A stretch of 64,000 nt of DNA from Neobacillus bataviensis LMG 21833 (lineage in GTDB: Bacteria; Bacillota; Bacilli; Bacillales; Cytobacillaceae), in the NCBI RefSeq assembly GCF_000307875.1, contig NZ_AJLS01000043.1, forward strand, positions 34,167-98,166. Direction: 5' to 3'. Each line of letters opens with the position of its first letter. Within the stretch, counting starts at the first letter, position 1. Shown one piece after another: positions 7,920-16,401 of the stretch. A program made the translations under genes and the position numbers. Under the pieces are notes generated by a model. The model made no database searches. It was not told where the DNA came from and worked only from the letters and a program-made list of their open reading frames with translations.

Positions 7920-8795
7920 TTAATTGTCAAAAGATCTTTTTTGCGAAACCTGAATAATTTTTCTGCTCCTCCGTTTTACTAACCTAGCGTAATGCTGAAC
8001 CAGCTTCTGCACCAGTAACCCCACTAGTAAGATTATGATTAAGATCAGCGTAATGGTAGCACCTGGAGGCGTTCCTAATTCGTAGGAAGAAACAAGGCCA
8101 GCATATATACTTACAATCGATGTACCTTCAGCCGTGAGAATGACCAATGTAAATCCTTTAGCAATGCGTATCGCGAAAGCCGCCGGTAGGACAAGGAGGG
8201 CAGAGACCAGTAATACGCCAATGGTTGGAATAATCACCGAAATCGCCAGACCGGTGATTATACTAAATGAGAGAGAAAGCAAATTGGTATTAACCCCACT
8301 CGTATAGGCGGTGTCTTCATCAAATGTCATTAAATACAAAGGTCTTTTAAGCATAATAAAATAAAGAAGAATACAAATGGTAACCACTGTTAATACCTTT
8401 ACCTGTAATGGACTAATCGTCACGATGGAGCCAAACAGGTATTGATCGATAGAAGTCGTATTCCCGCCATTACTGATACTCATCAGAAATAAGGCAAACG
8501 ACAGTCCCGCAGCCATCAAGATAGCAATCGAGACTTCTGAATAAGTTCTGTATGCCCGGCGCATATATTCAATCCCGATTGCACCGATGACGACTATTAA
8601 AATACTAGAAAAAGTGATATCGATATGAATAAAAAAACCAATGGCAACTCCTGAGAGTGAGATATGGGAAAGGGTGTCGGCCATTAATGCCTGCCGCCTT
8701 AGAATCAGGAAAACTCCTAATAAGGGAGCAATGATCGCAATTACTCCTCCAGCCCATAAAGCCCGTTGCATGAATTCAAGACTAAGCATTTCCAT
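7920..8795 (-). CDS. znuB: Zinc ABC transporter permease ZnuB
   Basis: A 291-residue ABC-3 family permease with about eight helices. Typical features: [30 protein letters not shown] near the N-terminus (the conserved EAA-like loop; only part quoted as motif) and the later [18 protein letters not shown] segment. It is the last gene of the znuA-znuC-znuB operon and overlaps the 3' end of znuC by about 50 bp, which implies translational coupling. ATG at 8795 or 8789 are both possible, each after a G-rich ribosome binding site. It forms the membrane channel for zinc delivered by ZnuA. Confidence 0.88.
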   Translation of the reverse strand: MEMLSLEFMQRALWAGGVIAIIAPLLGVFLILRRQALMADTLSHISLSGVAIGFFIHIDITFSSILIVVIGAIGIEYMRRAYRTYSEVSIAILMAAGLSFALFLMSISNGGNTTSIDQYLFGSIVTISPLQVKVLTVVTICILLYFIMLKRPLYLMTFDEDTAYTSGVNTNLLSLSFSIITGLAISVIIPTIGVLLVSALLVLPAAFAIRIAKGFTLVILTAEGTSIVSIYAGLVSSYELGTPPGATITLILIIILLVGLLVQKLVQHYARLVKRRSRKIIQVSQKRSFDN

Positions 8796-9448
8796 CCCCC
8801 ATGTTCCCCCCTTTCTAATTGAAGTGTTTTTGTAAGATATGAATCTACCTCATCCTGATTATGCGTAACTATAATCACGGTTCTTCCATGCTCTTTTACT
8901 TGATGGGACAAAAATTCGTAGAACGCCTTTCTGCTGCTTGCATCCATTCCTGTCGTTGGTTCATCTAACACAAGTAAATCTGGTTCTGATGCTAAGGTCC
9001 GGGCAATACAAATTTTTTGTTTTTGCCCTCCGGATAATGAGCCAATCTTATGGTGGCGAAACTCCCACATGTCTACCATTTTTAAGGCATTCTCTACTAA
9101 TTGTGCATCCTGAGGGTTTAAACGCTTGAACCACTTTCCTTTTTTAAATCTTCCTGAACGAACGAGTTCCAATACTGTACTGGGGAAGCCTGAATTAAAG
9201 GAGGCGATTTGCTGGGGGACATACCCAATTGTAAGATTTTCTCCATTTATGTTGGTTCTGCTTACTGATACTGTCCCTTCCCAAGGTTTAAGCAATCCAA
9301 GCAACAACTTAATTAATGTAGTTTTGGATGCACCGTTTTGTCCGGTTATGCCAACAAACTCCCCATTTTCGATATCAAATGAAACTCCGTTTAAGCTTGG
9401 CAAATGAGTATAGCCAAACACAATATTTCGAGCAGATGCAAGAATCAT
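8741..9448 (-). CDS. znuC: Zinc ABC transporter ATPase ZnuC
   Basis: A 235-residue ABC ATPase. Walker A is GQNGASKTT (the Ala-Ser variant is usual in zinc/manganese ATPases), the Q-loop is [14 protein letters not shown], the signature is [16 protein letters not shown], and Walker B is [13 protein letters not shown], followed by the H-loop VTHNQ. I start at ATG 9448, placed 9-12 nt after GGAAAGAGAG, instead of TTG 9457. It energises zinc import with ZnuA and ZnuB. The C-terminal tail runs unusually far into znuB. Confidence 0.88.
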   Translation of the reverse strand: MILASARNIVFGYTHLPSLNGVSFDIENGEFVGITGQNGASKTTLIKLLLGLLKPWEGTVSVSRTNINGENLTIGYVPQQIASFNSGFPSTVLELVRSGRFKKGKWFKRLNPQDAQLVENALKMVDMWEFRHHKIGSLSGGQKQKICIARTLASEPDLLVLDEPTTGMDASSRKAFYEFLSHQVKEHGRTVIIVTHNQDEVDSYLTKTLQLERGEHGGWKCLVLNSCNGLYGLEE

Positions 9449-9491
9449 TTTTAACAACTCTCTTTCCTTTATTTTATAAGTCCTACCTAAT

Positions 9492-9541
9492 ACGAAAACG
9501 AAAAAGTATATCGACTCGTTTTCGTTCGCACACTTTTTCGT
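9492..9541. repeat. Nested inverted repeats between znuA and znuC
   Basis: Two different perfect 10-bp inverted repeats share the same arm region: ACGAAAACGA (9492) with TCGTTTTCGT (9516), and ACGAAAAAGT (9498) with ACTTTTTCGT (9532). They cannot form together. There is no T run on the minus strand, so this is not a simple terminator; it may stabilise or process the znu mRNA, or tune znuCB relative to znuA. Confidence 0.6.
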
Positions 9542-9556
9542 TAAAATGAATTCCCT

Positions 9557-10549
9557 TTATTGCGAGAGTGTTTCCACAAGGGACTTTAAGTTGTTTTTCA
9601 TGACTTCAATATAATTCAATCCCTTTGCCTGATCTTCTTTGCTGAGACCCTCAAGTGTATTAAGAACTTTTGTTTTTGCTCCGATTTCGCTTGCCAGTGT
9701 TTCTGCCACTTTTGGAGAAGCCAATTCTTCAAAATAAATCGTGTGGAGATTATGTTCTTGGGCAAATGTTTTAAGTTCTGCTAATCTCGCCGCACTTGGT
9801 TCCTCTTCTGGAGATAACCCGGCAATTGGGACCTGGTTAAGGCCGTATTCCTTTGTCAAATAACCAAATGCTGCGTGTTGGGTAATAATTTCCTTTCCAA
9901 CATAATCTATCAGGCTGTCACGATAGCTTTGATCGAGTTCTTTAAGCTGCTGGATGTATTCTTGACCATTTTTCTCATAAACTTCTTTGTTTTTTGGATC
10001 CTTTTTCACAAGGGCTACTGTGATCGTCTCGACTTCTTTTTGTGCTAGCGCTGGGCTGAGCCATACATGAGGGTCCATGACGTGGTCATGACCATTCTCA
10101 TCCTTATGGTCATGTTCTGTTGCGTTCCCATGATCTTCTTCTGTAGTCCCTTCCATTAAAGCAATTCCCTCACTGGCCTCAATAAATAAAGGCTTTTTAT
10201 TTTTTCCTAGAGAATCCACCACCGATGGTACCCAAGTCTCAAAAAATGGACTATTATAAACAAGAATATCTGCATTCTGAATGTTCGCCATATCCTTGGG
10301 TGTAGGTTCCCATCCATGGGGCTCTGAATTTGCAGGAATGAGTAGATCCACAGTTGCTTGATCTCCCGCAATGCTTTTTGTAAATTCATACATTGGATAA
10401 AAAGTGGTTACGATATGAAGCTTTTTATCACCAGCCGTGCTTTCTTTTTTATTTGCTGTCTCTTTTGAGCTGCATGCTGAAATTAACGATAAACATGCTA
10501 TGGTTACAACGCCGGTCTTTATTATTTTCGTTATTTTATTTTTTTTCAA
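9557..10549 (-). CDS. znuA: Zinc-binding lipoprotein ZnuA
   Basis: A 330-residue cluster 9 (TroA-like) solute-binding protein. The lipoprotein signal ends in SLISACSS, with Cys about residue 26 as the lipid anchor. Metal ligand regions are visible: NSEPHGWEPTPKD, MDPHVWLSP, TQHAAFGYL and FEELASPKVAETLASEIGA. Before the second ligand there is an acidic His-rich loop (EEDHGNATEHDHKDENGHDH) typical of zinc-specific members. Start is TTG after GGGGAGAGAGGAAC. A Zur box lies about 30 bp upstream. It captures zinc outside the membrane for ZnuBC. Confidence 0.92.
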   Translation of the reverse strand: MKKNKITKIIKTGVVTIACLSLISACSSKETANKKESTAGDKKLHIVTTFYPMYEFTKSIAGDQATVDLLIPANSEPHGWEPTPKDMANIQNADILVYNSPFFETWVPSVVDSLGKNKKPLFIEASEGIALMEGTTEEDHGNATEHDHKDENGHDHVMDPHVWLSPALAQKEVETITVALVKKDPKNKEVYEKNGQEYIQQLKELDQSYRDSLIDYVGKEIITQHAAFGYLTKEYGLNQVPIAGLSPEEEPSAARLAELKTFAQEHNLHTIYFEELASPKVAETLASEIGAKTKVLNTLEGLSKEDQAKGLNYIEVMKNNLKSLVETLSQ

Positions 10550-10575
10550 GTTCCTCTCTCCCCATCGTTCAATTT

Positions 10576-10596
10576 AAAACGAAATCTTTACGATTT
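10576..10596. promoter_or_regulatory. Zur box upstream of znuA
   Basis: The 21 bp match the Bacillus Zur consensus at 17 of 20 defined positions, with an intact TTACGATTT right half. It sits between rpmG and znuA and should let zinc-loaded Zur repress znuACB. Confidence 0.7.
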
Positions 10597-10633
10597 AAAT
10601 TTTATAAAAAAATTTAACTTCTAAGTAATCCCG

Positions 10634-10783
10634 TTACTTTGTTTCTCTATGTAACGTGTGTCTCTTTAACCGAGGGCAATACTTTTTCAACTCAAGTCGC
10701 TCAGGGTTCGTTCGCTTATTTTTGGTTGTGATATAATTTCGATCTCCTGTTTCTGTGCAAGATAAGGTAATGTTTACTCTCAT
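10634..10783 (-). CDS. rpmG: Ribosomal protein L33, zinc-independent (C-minus) type
   Basis: A 49-residue protein that reads as L33: [17 protein letters not shown], then [31 protein letters not shown]. Zinc-binding L33 has two CxxC pairs; here only single cysteines remain (SCTE and YCPR), so it is the form that needs no zinc. Such paralogues replace zinc-containing L33 during zinc starvation and free zinc from ribosomes. The start ATG has CTGGAGGATG upstream. It lies directly after the decayed yciC gene and behind the Zur boxes at 11.3-11.4 kb, which fits Zur control. Confidence 0.92.
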   Translation of the reverse strand: MRVNITLSCTETGDRNYITTKNKRTNPERLELKKYCPRLKRHTLHRETK

Positions 10784-10801
10784 TTTTTCATCCTCCAGAA
10801 A

Positions 10802-11268
10802 TTAATTTATGGCCGCTTCTGTAAATACTGGCAGTGGATCATTGAACAAAGACCAATCCTGTAATAAATCCTCATCTGTTAGCAAACAGTGATCAAGTGA
10901 ACGCTCAATATCTCCGTGATTCATATCAATCCCGATCAACACGAGTTCGGTTATCCGGTCTCCATATGTATCATCCCAACGCGTCAGCAGTTTTGGTTCC
11001 TCTTTCAATATTTGCTTCTGTTCTACCTTTGGATAGGATGCAATCCATTCACCGGCTCCCTGAAAGGTAATCGATGGCCCTGCTTGCGAAATAAGGCAAG
11101 CGATATTGTTCCGTGATGCCAGCCATATAAAACCCTTAGCACGAACCACTTCTACCGGCTAATTTTCTAACCAATTCAATAAACGCTCCGGGTGAAATGG
11201 CCTTTTCATTCTGTAGACAAACGAAGAAATGTATCCAAAACCTCATGAATCTTCTTTCTTCTCAACTT
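10802..11268 (-). pseudogene. Decayed CobW/YciC-family zinc metallochaperone gene
   Basis: The 115-codon open frame ending at 10802 is only the CobW C-terminal domain (VVRAKGFIWLASR, ITFQGAGEWIAS, DDTYGDRITELVLIGIDMN). Upstream in the same frame, after an in-frame TAG where Trp is expected, the sequence continues with SFVYRMKRPFHPERLLNWLEN, again family-like. Before that, another stop and a short basic stretch behind GGAGAGAGG follow directly, and the whole P-loop GTPase domain (about 200 residues, GCxCC metal motif) is missing. So it has an internal deletion plus nonsense changes. Two Zur boxes are still present upstream, and the transcript would continue into rpmG. Confidence 0.85.
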
Positions 11269-11326
11269 TACCTCTCTCCTTATTTGTTTTTTGCAAATAG
11301 GAATTACATTTATTCATATGGCAGTT

Positions 11327-11347
11327 AAATCAAAATCATTACGATTT
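11327..11347. promoter_or_regulatory. Zur box 1 before the yciC remnant and rpmG
   Basis: The 21 bp match the Zur consensus at 18 of 20 defined positions, with ATCATTACGATTT fully intact. A third, weaker partial copy (AAATAGGAATTA) begins at 11295. Confidence 0.75.
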
Positions 11348-11403
11348 AAATTTCAAAAAAAATTTAACTGTCTACCTACCTACTGTAATTCACTATATAT
11401 AAT

Positions 11404-11424
11404 AAATCGTAACGATTACTATTT
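11404..11424. promoter_or_regulatory. Zur box 2 before the yciC remnant and rpmG
   Basis: The 21 bp beginning AAATCGTAACGATTA match the Zur consensus at 18 of 20 defined positions. An AT-rich TATATATAGT stretch that could hold the -10 element lies between the two boxes on the minus strand. Confidence 0.72.
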
Positions 11425-11472
11425 GCAAGTACTTTTTTAAATTATGTCAAAAAAAAGAATCACTTTTTCATA

Positions 11473-11521
11473 AAAAAAAGGATAGATCAAGCAGAATTAC
11501 TGCTTTCACCTATCCTTTTTT
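11473..11521. terminator. Terminator after the SET-domain gene
   Basis: AAAAAGGATAG and CTATCCTTTTT form a long stem, with an inner GCAG/CTGC pair. It lies directly after the stop at 11524 on the minus strand. Confidence 0.8.
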
Positions 11522-11523
11522 AT

Positions 11524-11913
11524 TTATTCTTTTTCTCCATCTTTATGAAACCAAAGTGGCTCTTGGTCATCCTCGTCACCATTATAATTGATAAGGATTT
11601 CTTCCCCCGCTTTTATATCCTTGTAAGCATAGAAGTCAAACGTGTGATTTGGGAAATTTATTTCATAAGTGGCATTGGGTTCATACGAATGGTTAAACAA
11701 CATACCATATCCTAATACAAATGCGGTGTGGTTTACCCCATACTCAAATGCATAATCGGCAAGCAGGGTTTTTTCAATATGAACATGCTCCTCATTAGGA
11801 TATGGAATTACGGGTGCCGCATGAATCAGCTTCCCTTTTGCAATATCTTCGGTAGCAAATACGCCTCTATTTAATTCCCCATCGCTTAGCTTTGAAGTTT
11901 TTATTTCAATCAT
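11524..11913 (-). CDS. SET-domain protein, putative protein-lysine methyltransferase
   Basis: A 129-residue protein that is almost only a SET domain. Visible motifs: RGVFATEDIAKGKLI near residue 17, the cofactor/substrate motif GMLFNHSYEPNATYEI near 70, and EEILINYNGDED near 105, which corresponds to the ELTYDY motif with Tyr. SET enzymes move a methyl group from S-adenosylmethionine to lysine side chains; the bacterial targets are unknown. There is no pre- or post-SET zinc cluster. I start at ATG 11913, which has AGGTG 6 nt upstream. It stands alone with its own terminator. Confidence 0.82.
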   Translation of the reverse strand: MIEIKTSKLSDGELNRGVFATEDIAKGKLIHAAPVIPYPNEEHVHIEKTLLADYAFEYGVNHTAFVLGYGMLFNHSYEPNATYEINFPNHTFDFYAYKDIKAGEEILINYNGDEDDQEPLWFHKDGEKE

Positions 11914-12073
11914 AGTAATCACCTATAAAGTTCTTTCCAATGAAGTTTTTAATCATACTTAAGCTTGCCATTATATTGGGAAGAATGCAATTGTTTTTTA
12001 TTTCTGTCCAAGTGGTTATATTTTCCGCTATTCATCATAAAATGGAATATACGTTCGTAGGGAGGCGAGGATA

Positions 12074-12478
12074 TTGTTTAGTAACAATGATTCCTTTATT
12101 ACAGGTGAGATGTTAGTCAGGTATTACGAACTGAATAAACAGAAAAAGGAATTGGAACTGGAAATGAATCAATTAAAGGATATGTTTCAAACTTATTTTA
12201 ATAATCTAGTTGGATCCAATCATAAAGGGGAAATTACCATCAGCGGTTACAAGCTGCAAAGGCAGATTCGCAAAACGGAAAAATACAATGAGGATGAAAC
12301 GATAAGGAGATTAGAAGAATTACAGTTGAATGAACTCATACAGGTAGTTAAAAAGCCGGATGATGGAAAAATAAAAGCAGCTCTAAATTTAGGATTGCTT
12401 CAGCCTAATCATCTGGAAGGTTGTGTAGTCACAAATTATACACCGGCCATTTCTGTTAAGCCAATCACACCGAGATAG
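12074..12478 (+). CDS. Conserved hypothetical protein with N-terminal coiled coil
   Basis: I do not recognise this 134-residue protein. Residues 13-50 form a strongly charged amphipathic helix (YYELNKQKKELELEMNQLKD), probably a coiled coil. A beta-rich part (EITISGYKLQRQIRKTEKY) and a second helical stretch (DETIRRLEELQLNELIQ) follow. There is no membrane segment. The start is TTG behind GGGAGGCGAGG. The layout, a coiled coil followed by a compact domain of the type seen in phage-derived recombination-associated proteins, is suggestive but not enough to assign a role. Confidence 0.6.
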   Translation: MFSNNDSFITGEMLVRYYELNKQKKELELEMNQLKDMFQTYFNNLVGSNHKGEITISGYKLQRQIRKTEKYNEDETIRRLEELQLNELIQVVKKPDDGKIKAALNLGLLQPNHLEGCVVTNYTPAISVKPITPR

Positions 12479-12486
12479 GGGAAAAA

Positions 12487-12513
12487 ACCCACGCCTCCTG
12501 AAGGAACGTGGGT
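12487..12513 (-). terminator. Terminator between convergent hypothetical genes
   Basis: ACCCACG and CGTGGGT form a 7-bp stem; on the minus strand it is followed by TTTTTT, so it mainly serves the gene ending at 12518. Confidence 0.7.
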
Positions 12514-12517
12514 TCAA

Positions 12518-12847
12518 TTATTTGATCATTTTTCTCAGCATATAACAAGCTCCATCTTCAGCAAAATATAAGTATTCTCCATTATTCACATTAAATTCCA
12601 CATTTGTTTTATCGTACACCAGTTTGGCAACCAAATCATATTGCTCTAATATTTCTCTCGCTGGATTAAAAATGAAATGATTATGGCCAATGGTTGTAAC
12701 AAATCCTTTGGGATTCGATCTCCTTTCAGGTTTTAATTCTGTATCCCACTTTCCATTAATTAGTAATGTATCAGCAGAGACTTTCGACTTTCTATTTTGG
12801 ATCGACCAAACCTTCCGGCAATTACAGCGATATATTTTGAATTTCAT
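12518..12847 (-). CDS. Conserved hypothetical protein
   Basis: A 109-residue soluble protein that I do not recognise. The N-terminus (KFKIYRCNCRKVWSIQNRKSKV) has two cysteines in a CxC pair next to basic residues, but no second pair to form a zinc ribbon. The middle has TTIGHNHFIFNPAREILEQY and the end GEYLYFAEDGACYMLRKM, so it is rich in beta strands. I choose ATG at 12847 with AAGG 9 nt upstream. It faces the coiled-coil gene and has its own terminator. Confidence 0.55.
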   Translation of the reverse strand: MKFKIYRCNCRKVWSIQNRKSKVSADTLLINGKWDTELKPERRSNPKGFVTTIGHNHFIFNPAREILEQYDLVAKLVYDKTNVEFNVNNGEYLYFAEDGACYMLRKMIK

Positions 12848-13015
12848 CACCTTTTACCTTCTTTCAATGATGTTAATGAATGAAAAATTCAAAATAACGT
12901 TTATGCCATTGTATTCTCATGGTGCTCAATTTATTAATATGGTTTTAATTGGAATGTGGAAAGGAAAATGGTACAATCACCAATGGTTACATATTAATGC
13001 GAAGGAGCAATGTAC

Positions 13016-13444
13016 ATGTCTCTTGATGTTTACATGAATTTTAATGGAAATTGCCGCGAAGCAGTTGAATTCTACGCACAAGTTTTTGGAACAGAAAAGC
13101 CGAAAATCATGACATTTGGTGAATCACCGCAAGATCCTAATTACCCGCTTCCTGAAGAAGCAAAGAATATGGTGATGCACGCACGTATAAACATTGATGG
13201 AAGCAATGTCATGTTCTCTGATGTCTTTCCAGGCATGCCTTTTGATCAAGGAAACAATATCACCCTTGCCATCGTTAATCGGGATAAGGATAAAATTATC
13301 GCTTATTATGATAGGTTAAAAGAAGGCGGTACAGTTGTAATGGAGCTACAAGAAACCTTCTGGAGCAAATGTTATGGTCAAGTAACCGATAAGTTTGGAA
13401 TTCAATGGCAATTAAATTATGACAACGGCGAAATGGCGATGTAA
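13016..13444 (+). CDS. VOC-superfamily protein, PhnB-like
   Basis: A 142-residue protein of the PhnB/glyoxalase-like type. Typical features are YMNFNGNCREAVEFYAQVFG at the N-terminus, NMVMHARINIDGSNVMFSD in the middle, and the end WSKCYGQVTDKFGIQWQLNY. It forms a single paired-beta-alpha module and probably works as a dimer. The reaction is unknown. I choose ATG at 13016, as GAAGGAGC is then 8 nt upstream; the earlier ATG at 13010 is too close. Confidence 0.82.
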   Translation: MSLDVYMNFNGNCREAVEFYAQVFGTEKPKIMTFGESPQDPNYPLPEEAKNMVMHARINIDGSNVMFSDVFPGMPFDQGNNITLAIVNRDKDKIIAYYDRLKEGGTVVMELQETFWSKCYGQVTDKFGIQWQLNYDNGEMAM

Positions 13445-13448
13445 TATA

Positions 13449-13488
13449 AAAAGGATGTAGAATCTTTTATGATTCACATCCTTTTTTC
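13449..13488. terminator. Bidirectional terminator
   Basis: AAAAGGATGT(A)GAATC pairs with GATTC(A)CATCCTTTT between the PhnB-like and YbaK genes, with T runs on both sides. Confidence 0.8.
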
Positions 13489-13489
13489 G

Positions 13490-14002
13490 TTACACTTTAA
13501 GTTGTTGGCTAACTTTTAATAGGGCTTCCTCTTCCCATCCTTTGCACACATCAACCCACTCAACCGCAGAAGAATATTGAAATAATTCAACCTTTGATAA
13601 CTCAATGGCAGAGTTCGTGCTGCCACAGGCCGGAAATAGGGTCTCGAATCGTTGGATGGACACATCAAGGAAAACCTCAAGATCATTTTTCAAACCAAAT
13701 GGGCAAACACCTCCGATTGCATGTCCAGTTTGTTCAAGAACTTCATCGGGTGAGAGCATTCGCGGTTTGAAACCAAATTTTTGTCGAAACTTTTTGTTAT
13801 CGACCTTGGCATCACCAGCAGCTACAATCAGAATAGCATTGTCTTCTGAACCCCTGAAAGATAAAGTCTTAGCAATACGCGCAGGCATGACACCAATTGT
13901 TTCCGCAGCTTCGTCAACAGTAGCACTAGATGTTTCAAATTCCATTACATCCATTTCACGATTCCATTGTTTGAAATGGGCTTTAACACTTTCTAAACTC
14001 AC
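13490..14002 (-). CDS. YbaK/ProX-type aminoacyl-tRNA deacylase
   Basis: A 170-residue YbaK/EbsC-domain protein. Typical motifs are visible: TIGVMPARIAKTLSFRG, the catalytic-lysine type region VAAGDAKVDNKKFRQKFG, and GHAIGGVCPFGLKNDLEVFLDVS. Such proteins hydrolyse mischarged tRNAs (for example Cys- or Ala-tRNA Pro) in trans. The start is uncertain: GTG at 14002 has AAAGG 9 nt upstream, whereas ATG codons at 14011 and 14020 lack a properly spaced ribosome binding site. Confidence 0.85.
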   Translation of the reverse strand: MSLESVKAHFKQWNREMDVMEFETSSATVDEAAETIGVMPARIAKTLSFRGSEDNAILIVAAGDAKVDNKKFRQKFGFKPRMLSPDEVLEQTGHAIGGVCPFGLKNDLEVFLDVSIQRFETLFPACGSTNSAIELSKVELFQYSSAVEWVDVCKGWEEEALLKVSQQLKV

Positions 14003-14324
14003 CTTTTTCATCCTTTCCATATGTATTATCTTGAATAATAGCATACGTTAAAGAATTAAAGCGAAAATACGTCTCCCAAATTAATAAAATTACTAAATGC
14101 TTATTGCTATACCACGCTATCTAAGATAAGTCATTAAGCTATTAATAAGTTATATAAGTGCTAGCAAATGGATATCGGTTTCTATCTCTAGAAATTTACT
14201 ACTTGAAAAAGCCGACGAGTAAAAATTTGAAATTTTTATCAATCCTTCTTTCTGAAAAGTGATATAATTTTTGTTATATTTGTAGATTTAAAGTTTGTAT
14301 GGCTTTGTACTTGGAGGTAAAAAC
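14003..14324. other. Non-coding stretch before the DMT exporter
   Basis: About 320 bp of AT-rich DNA between divergent genes. Apart from the ribosome binding site TTGGAGGT at 14311 and probable promoter-like AT tracts, I see no gene, repeat or clear operator. Confidence 0.5.
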
Positions 14325-15236
14325 ATGAATTCACAAAGTGCAGTATTGCCCTATCCAAGGGCAAAGGGAATTATTTTAGTTCTAATAGCAGCAACTTTTT
14401 GGGGAGTTTCCGGGACAGTTGCCCAATATTTGTTTCATCAACAAGGTTTTAGCACGAACTGGCTTGTGGTGACCAGGCTTATTTTTTCAGGTATTGGTTT
14501 ATTACTGTTTTCACATTCTGTTGGAAAACAAAATATTTGGAGCGTATGGAAAAATAAAAAGGATGTTGTCCGCCTGATCATCTTTGGAATCATTGGTATG
14601 TTCGGCGTACAATACACCTATTTTGCCGCAATAGAGCATGGGAATGCGGCAACGGCAACCGTCCTCCAGTACCTAGCACCAATCATCATTGCCTGCTATT
14701 TATGCCTGCGAGCAAAGTCATTACCGGCAAAACAAGAAGTGCTGGCGATTGTCCTCGCTCTTTTTGGAACCTTTCTTCTTGTAACCAAAGGAAGTGTTCA
14801 TTCGCTATCCATTTCAGGTACGGCATTTTTCTGGGGAATTCTTTCCGCTTTTGCGCTCGCATTTTATACACTCTATCCTGGCAGTTTGCTATCAAGATGG
14901 GGATCACTGATGACAGTTGGTTGGGGAATGGCAATTGGCGGCATCGGCTTTGGTTTCATCCATCCACCCTGGAAGTTTCAAGGTGATTGGAGCCTGACGT
15001 CCTTCTTGGCCGTGGTGTTTGTTGTTATTTTTGGCACGTTGATTGCCTTCTTTTGTTATATGGAAAGTTTGAAATACATCAGTGCATCTGAAGCAAGTCT
15101 GCTTGCCTGTGTCGAGCCATTATCAGCAGCCTTTTTGGCCGTTGCCTGGCTGCATGTATCCTTTGGTGCCGCTGAGTGGATCGGATCCTTTTCCATCATC
15201 GCCACGATATTTATTTTATCAGCTGTAAAAAAATAG
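14325..15236 (+). CDS. EamA/DMT-family transporter
   Basis: A 303-residue ten-helix transporter with two EamA domains (about residues 12-145 and 158-300). The N-terminal half has AATFWGVSGTVAQYLFHQQGF and the junction ATATVLQYLAPIIIACYL; the second half has SASEASLLACVEPLSAAFLAV followed by FGAAEWIGSFSIIATI. It most resembles YdcZ/YcxC-like exporters of amino acids or drugs. The start ATG at 14325 has TTGGAGGT upstream, in preference to an earlier GTG-like codon at 14295. It ends in a terminator that overlaps the stop codon. Confidence 0.85.
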   Translation: MNSQSAVLPYPRAKGIILVLIAATFWGVSGTVAQYLFHQQGFSTNWLVVTRLIFSGIGLLLFSHSVGKQNIWSVWKNKKDVVRLIIFGIIGMFGVQYTYFAAIEHGNAATATVLQYLAPIIIACYLCLRAKSLPAKQEVLAIVLALFGTFLLVTKGSVHSLSISGTAFFWGILSAFALAFYTLYPGSLLSRWGSLMTVGWGMAIGGIGFGFIHPPWKFQGDWSLTSFLAVVFVVIFGTLIAFFCYMESLKYISASEASLLACVEPLSAAFLAVAWLHVSFGAAEWIGSFSIIATIFILSAVKK

Positions 15237-15263
15237 GCAGACCAAAATGGCCTGCTTATTTTT
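15226..15263 (+). terminator. Terminator overlapping the DMT-exporter stop
   Basis: AAAATAGGCAG pairs with CTGCTTATTTT (one G-T pair) and a T-rich tail follows. Confidence 0.7.
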
Positions 15264-15410
15264 ATTGTCTAGCTCCAGGTGCCATCGGCTGGTGTACTTC
15301 GCTCTTCTCCCTACGATAAGTCAAGCGCGGATGCGCTTACGCTCTCCGTGTTTCCTTTATCTCAGTCGAAGCGCTCTAGTCCATACGCCGATAAACGGGC
15401 ACCTTACGCT
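15264..15410. repeat. Dispersed intergenic repeat, copy 1
   Basis: Starting with ATTGTCTAGCTCCAGGTGCC and including CCCTACGATAAGTC, this shares its order of motifs with the last 60 bp of the window (63941-64000). It is GC-richer than its surroundings and fills the gap between two convergent genes, ending 5 bp before the stop codon of the YebC-family gene. It looks like the widely scattered 'TAGCTCCAG' intergenic repeat of Bacillus genomes. Confidence 0.7.
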
Positions 15411-15414
15411 TTTC

Positions 15415-16134
15415 TTATTCACCTAAATCCACGTTGTGGTAAACCTGTTGCACATCTTCTAAATCTTCTAATACATCGATCATTTTTTCAAATTTAGCTA
15501 AACCATCTTCAGGAAGCGTAATTTCATTTTGCGCTAGCATAGTTAATTCAGCAACGGTAAAGTCAGTAATCCCAGCTTGTTTAAATGCTTCTTGAACGGC
15601 ATGGAATTGATCTGGCTCTGCATAAACAATCACCGAATCCTCTTCTTCGATAATGTCACGGACATCGACATCTGCTTCCATTAATAGTTCAAGTACATCA
15701 TCAGCTGTTTTTCCTTCGACACCAATAACAGCTGTAGCATCAAACATATAGGTGACAGAACCGCTAACGCCCATATTCCCGCCATTTTTGCCAAAAGCTG
15801 CGCGCACATCAGATGCGGTACGGTTTACGTTATTTGTCAGTGCATCGACGATAACCATGGAACCATTTGGTCCGAAGCCCTCATACCGAAGCTCGGTATA
15901 GCTTTCCTCGGAACCGCCCTTTGCTTTTTCAATCGCACGGTCAATTATGTGTCTTGGTACATTGTATGTTTTTGCACGCTCTAGAACAAATTTTAACGCT
16001 TGATTTGATTCAGGATTTGGTTCACCCTGTCTCGCTGCAACATAAATTTCAACTCCAAATTTCGCATAAACACGACTTGTATTAGCGTCTTTTGAAGCTT
16101 TCTTTTCTTTAATATTGTTCCACTTACGTCCCAT
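15415..16134 (-). CDS. yeeI: YebC/PmpR-family transcriptional regulator, YeeI-type
   Basis: A 239-residue protein of the YebC/PmpR family. The N-terminus is [20 protein letters not shown] followed by [20 protein letters not shown], which is characteristic of Bacillus YeeI; later [20 protein letters not shown] and [20 protein letters not shown] are the family's conserved core. Members bind DNA or act on ribosomes at polyproline stalls; the role here is unproven. I choose ATG at 16134, as the frame upstream has no ribosome binding site and the family starts there. Confidence 0.9.
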   Translation of the reverse strand: MGRKWNNIKEKKASKDANTSRVYAKFGVEIYVAARQGEPNPESNQALKFVLERAKTYNVPRHIIDRAIEKAKGGSEESYTELRYEGFGPNGSMVIVDALTNNVNRTASDVRAAFGKNGGNMGVSGSVTYMFDATAVIGVEGKTADDVLELLMEADVDVRDIIEEEDSVIVYAEPDQFHAVQEAFKQAGITDFTVAELTMLAQNEITLPEDGLAKFEKMIDVLEDLEDVQQVYHNVDLGE

Positions 16135-16362
16135 TATGAACACTCTCTTTCCGAATTGAATCAACACAAAATTATTATAAGAAAAAAAGCATACTTTTTC
16201 ACCATAACAAATTTGACGTTTATGAATAATATGATTAACTGGCAAACAACACCTTATAAAAAGGATGCTTTCAATACACAGATAATATTATACATCAAAT
16301 GTTTCATTTGTTAAGTATCCAAAAAACAAAAAAATATAAGAAATGGCTCGATTTTCAAAAAA

Positions 16363-16396
16363 AATGGATCAATCCATGATTAAATGGATGATCCTT
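16363..16396 (-). terminator. Terminator after ilvA
   Basis: GGATCATCCAT and ATGGATTGATCC pair on the minus strand and are followed by TTTTTTTT. Confidence 0.8.
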
Positions 16397-16401
16397 TCAC
16401 C

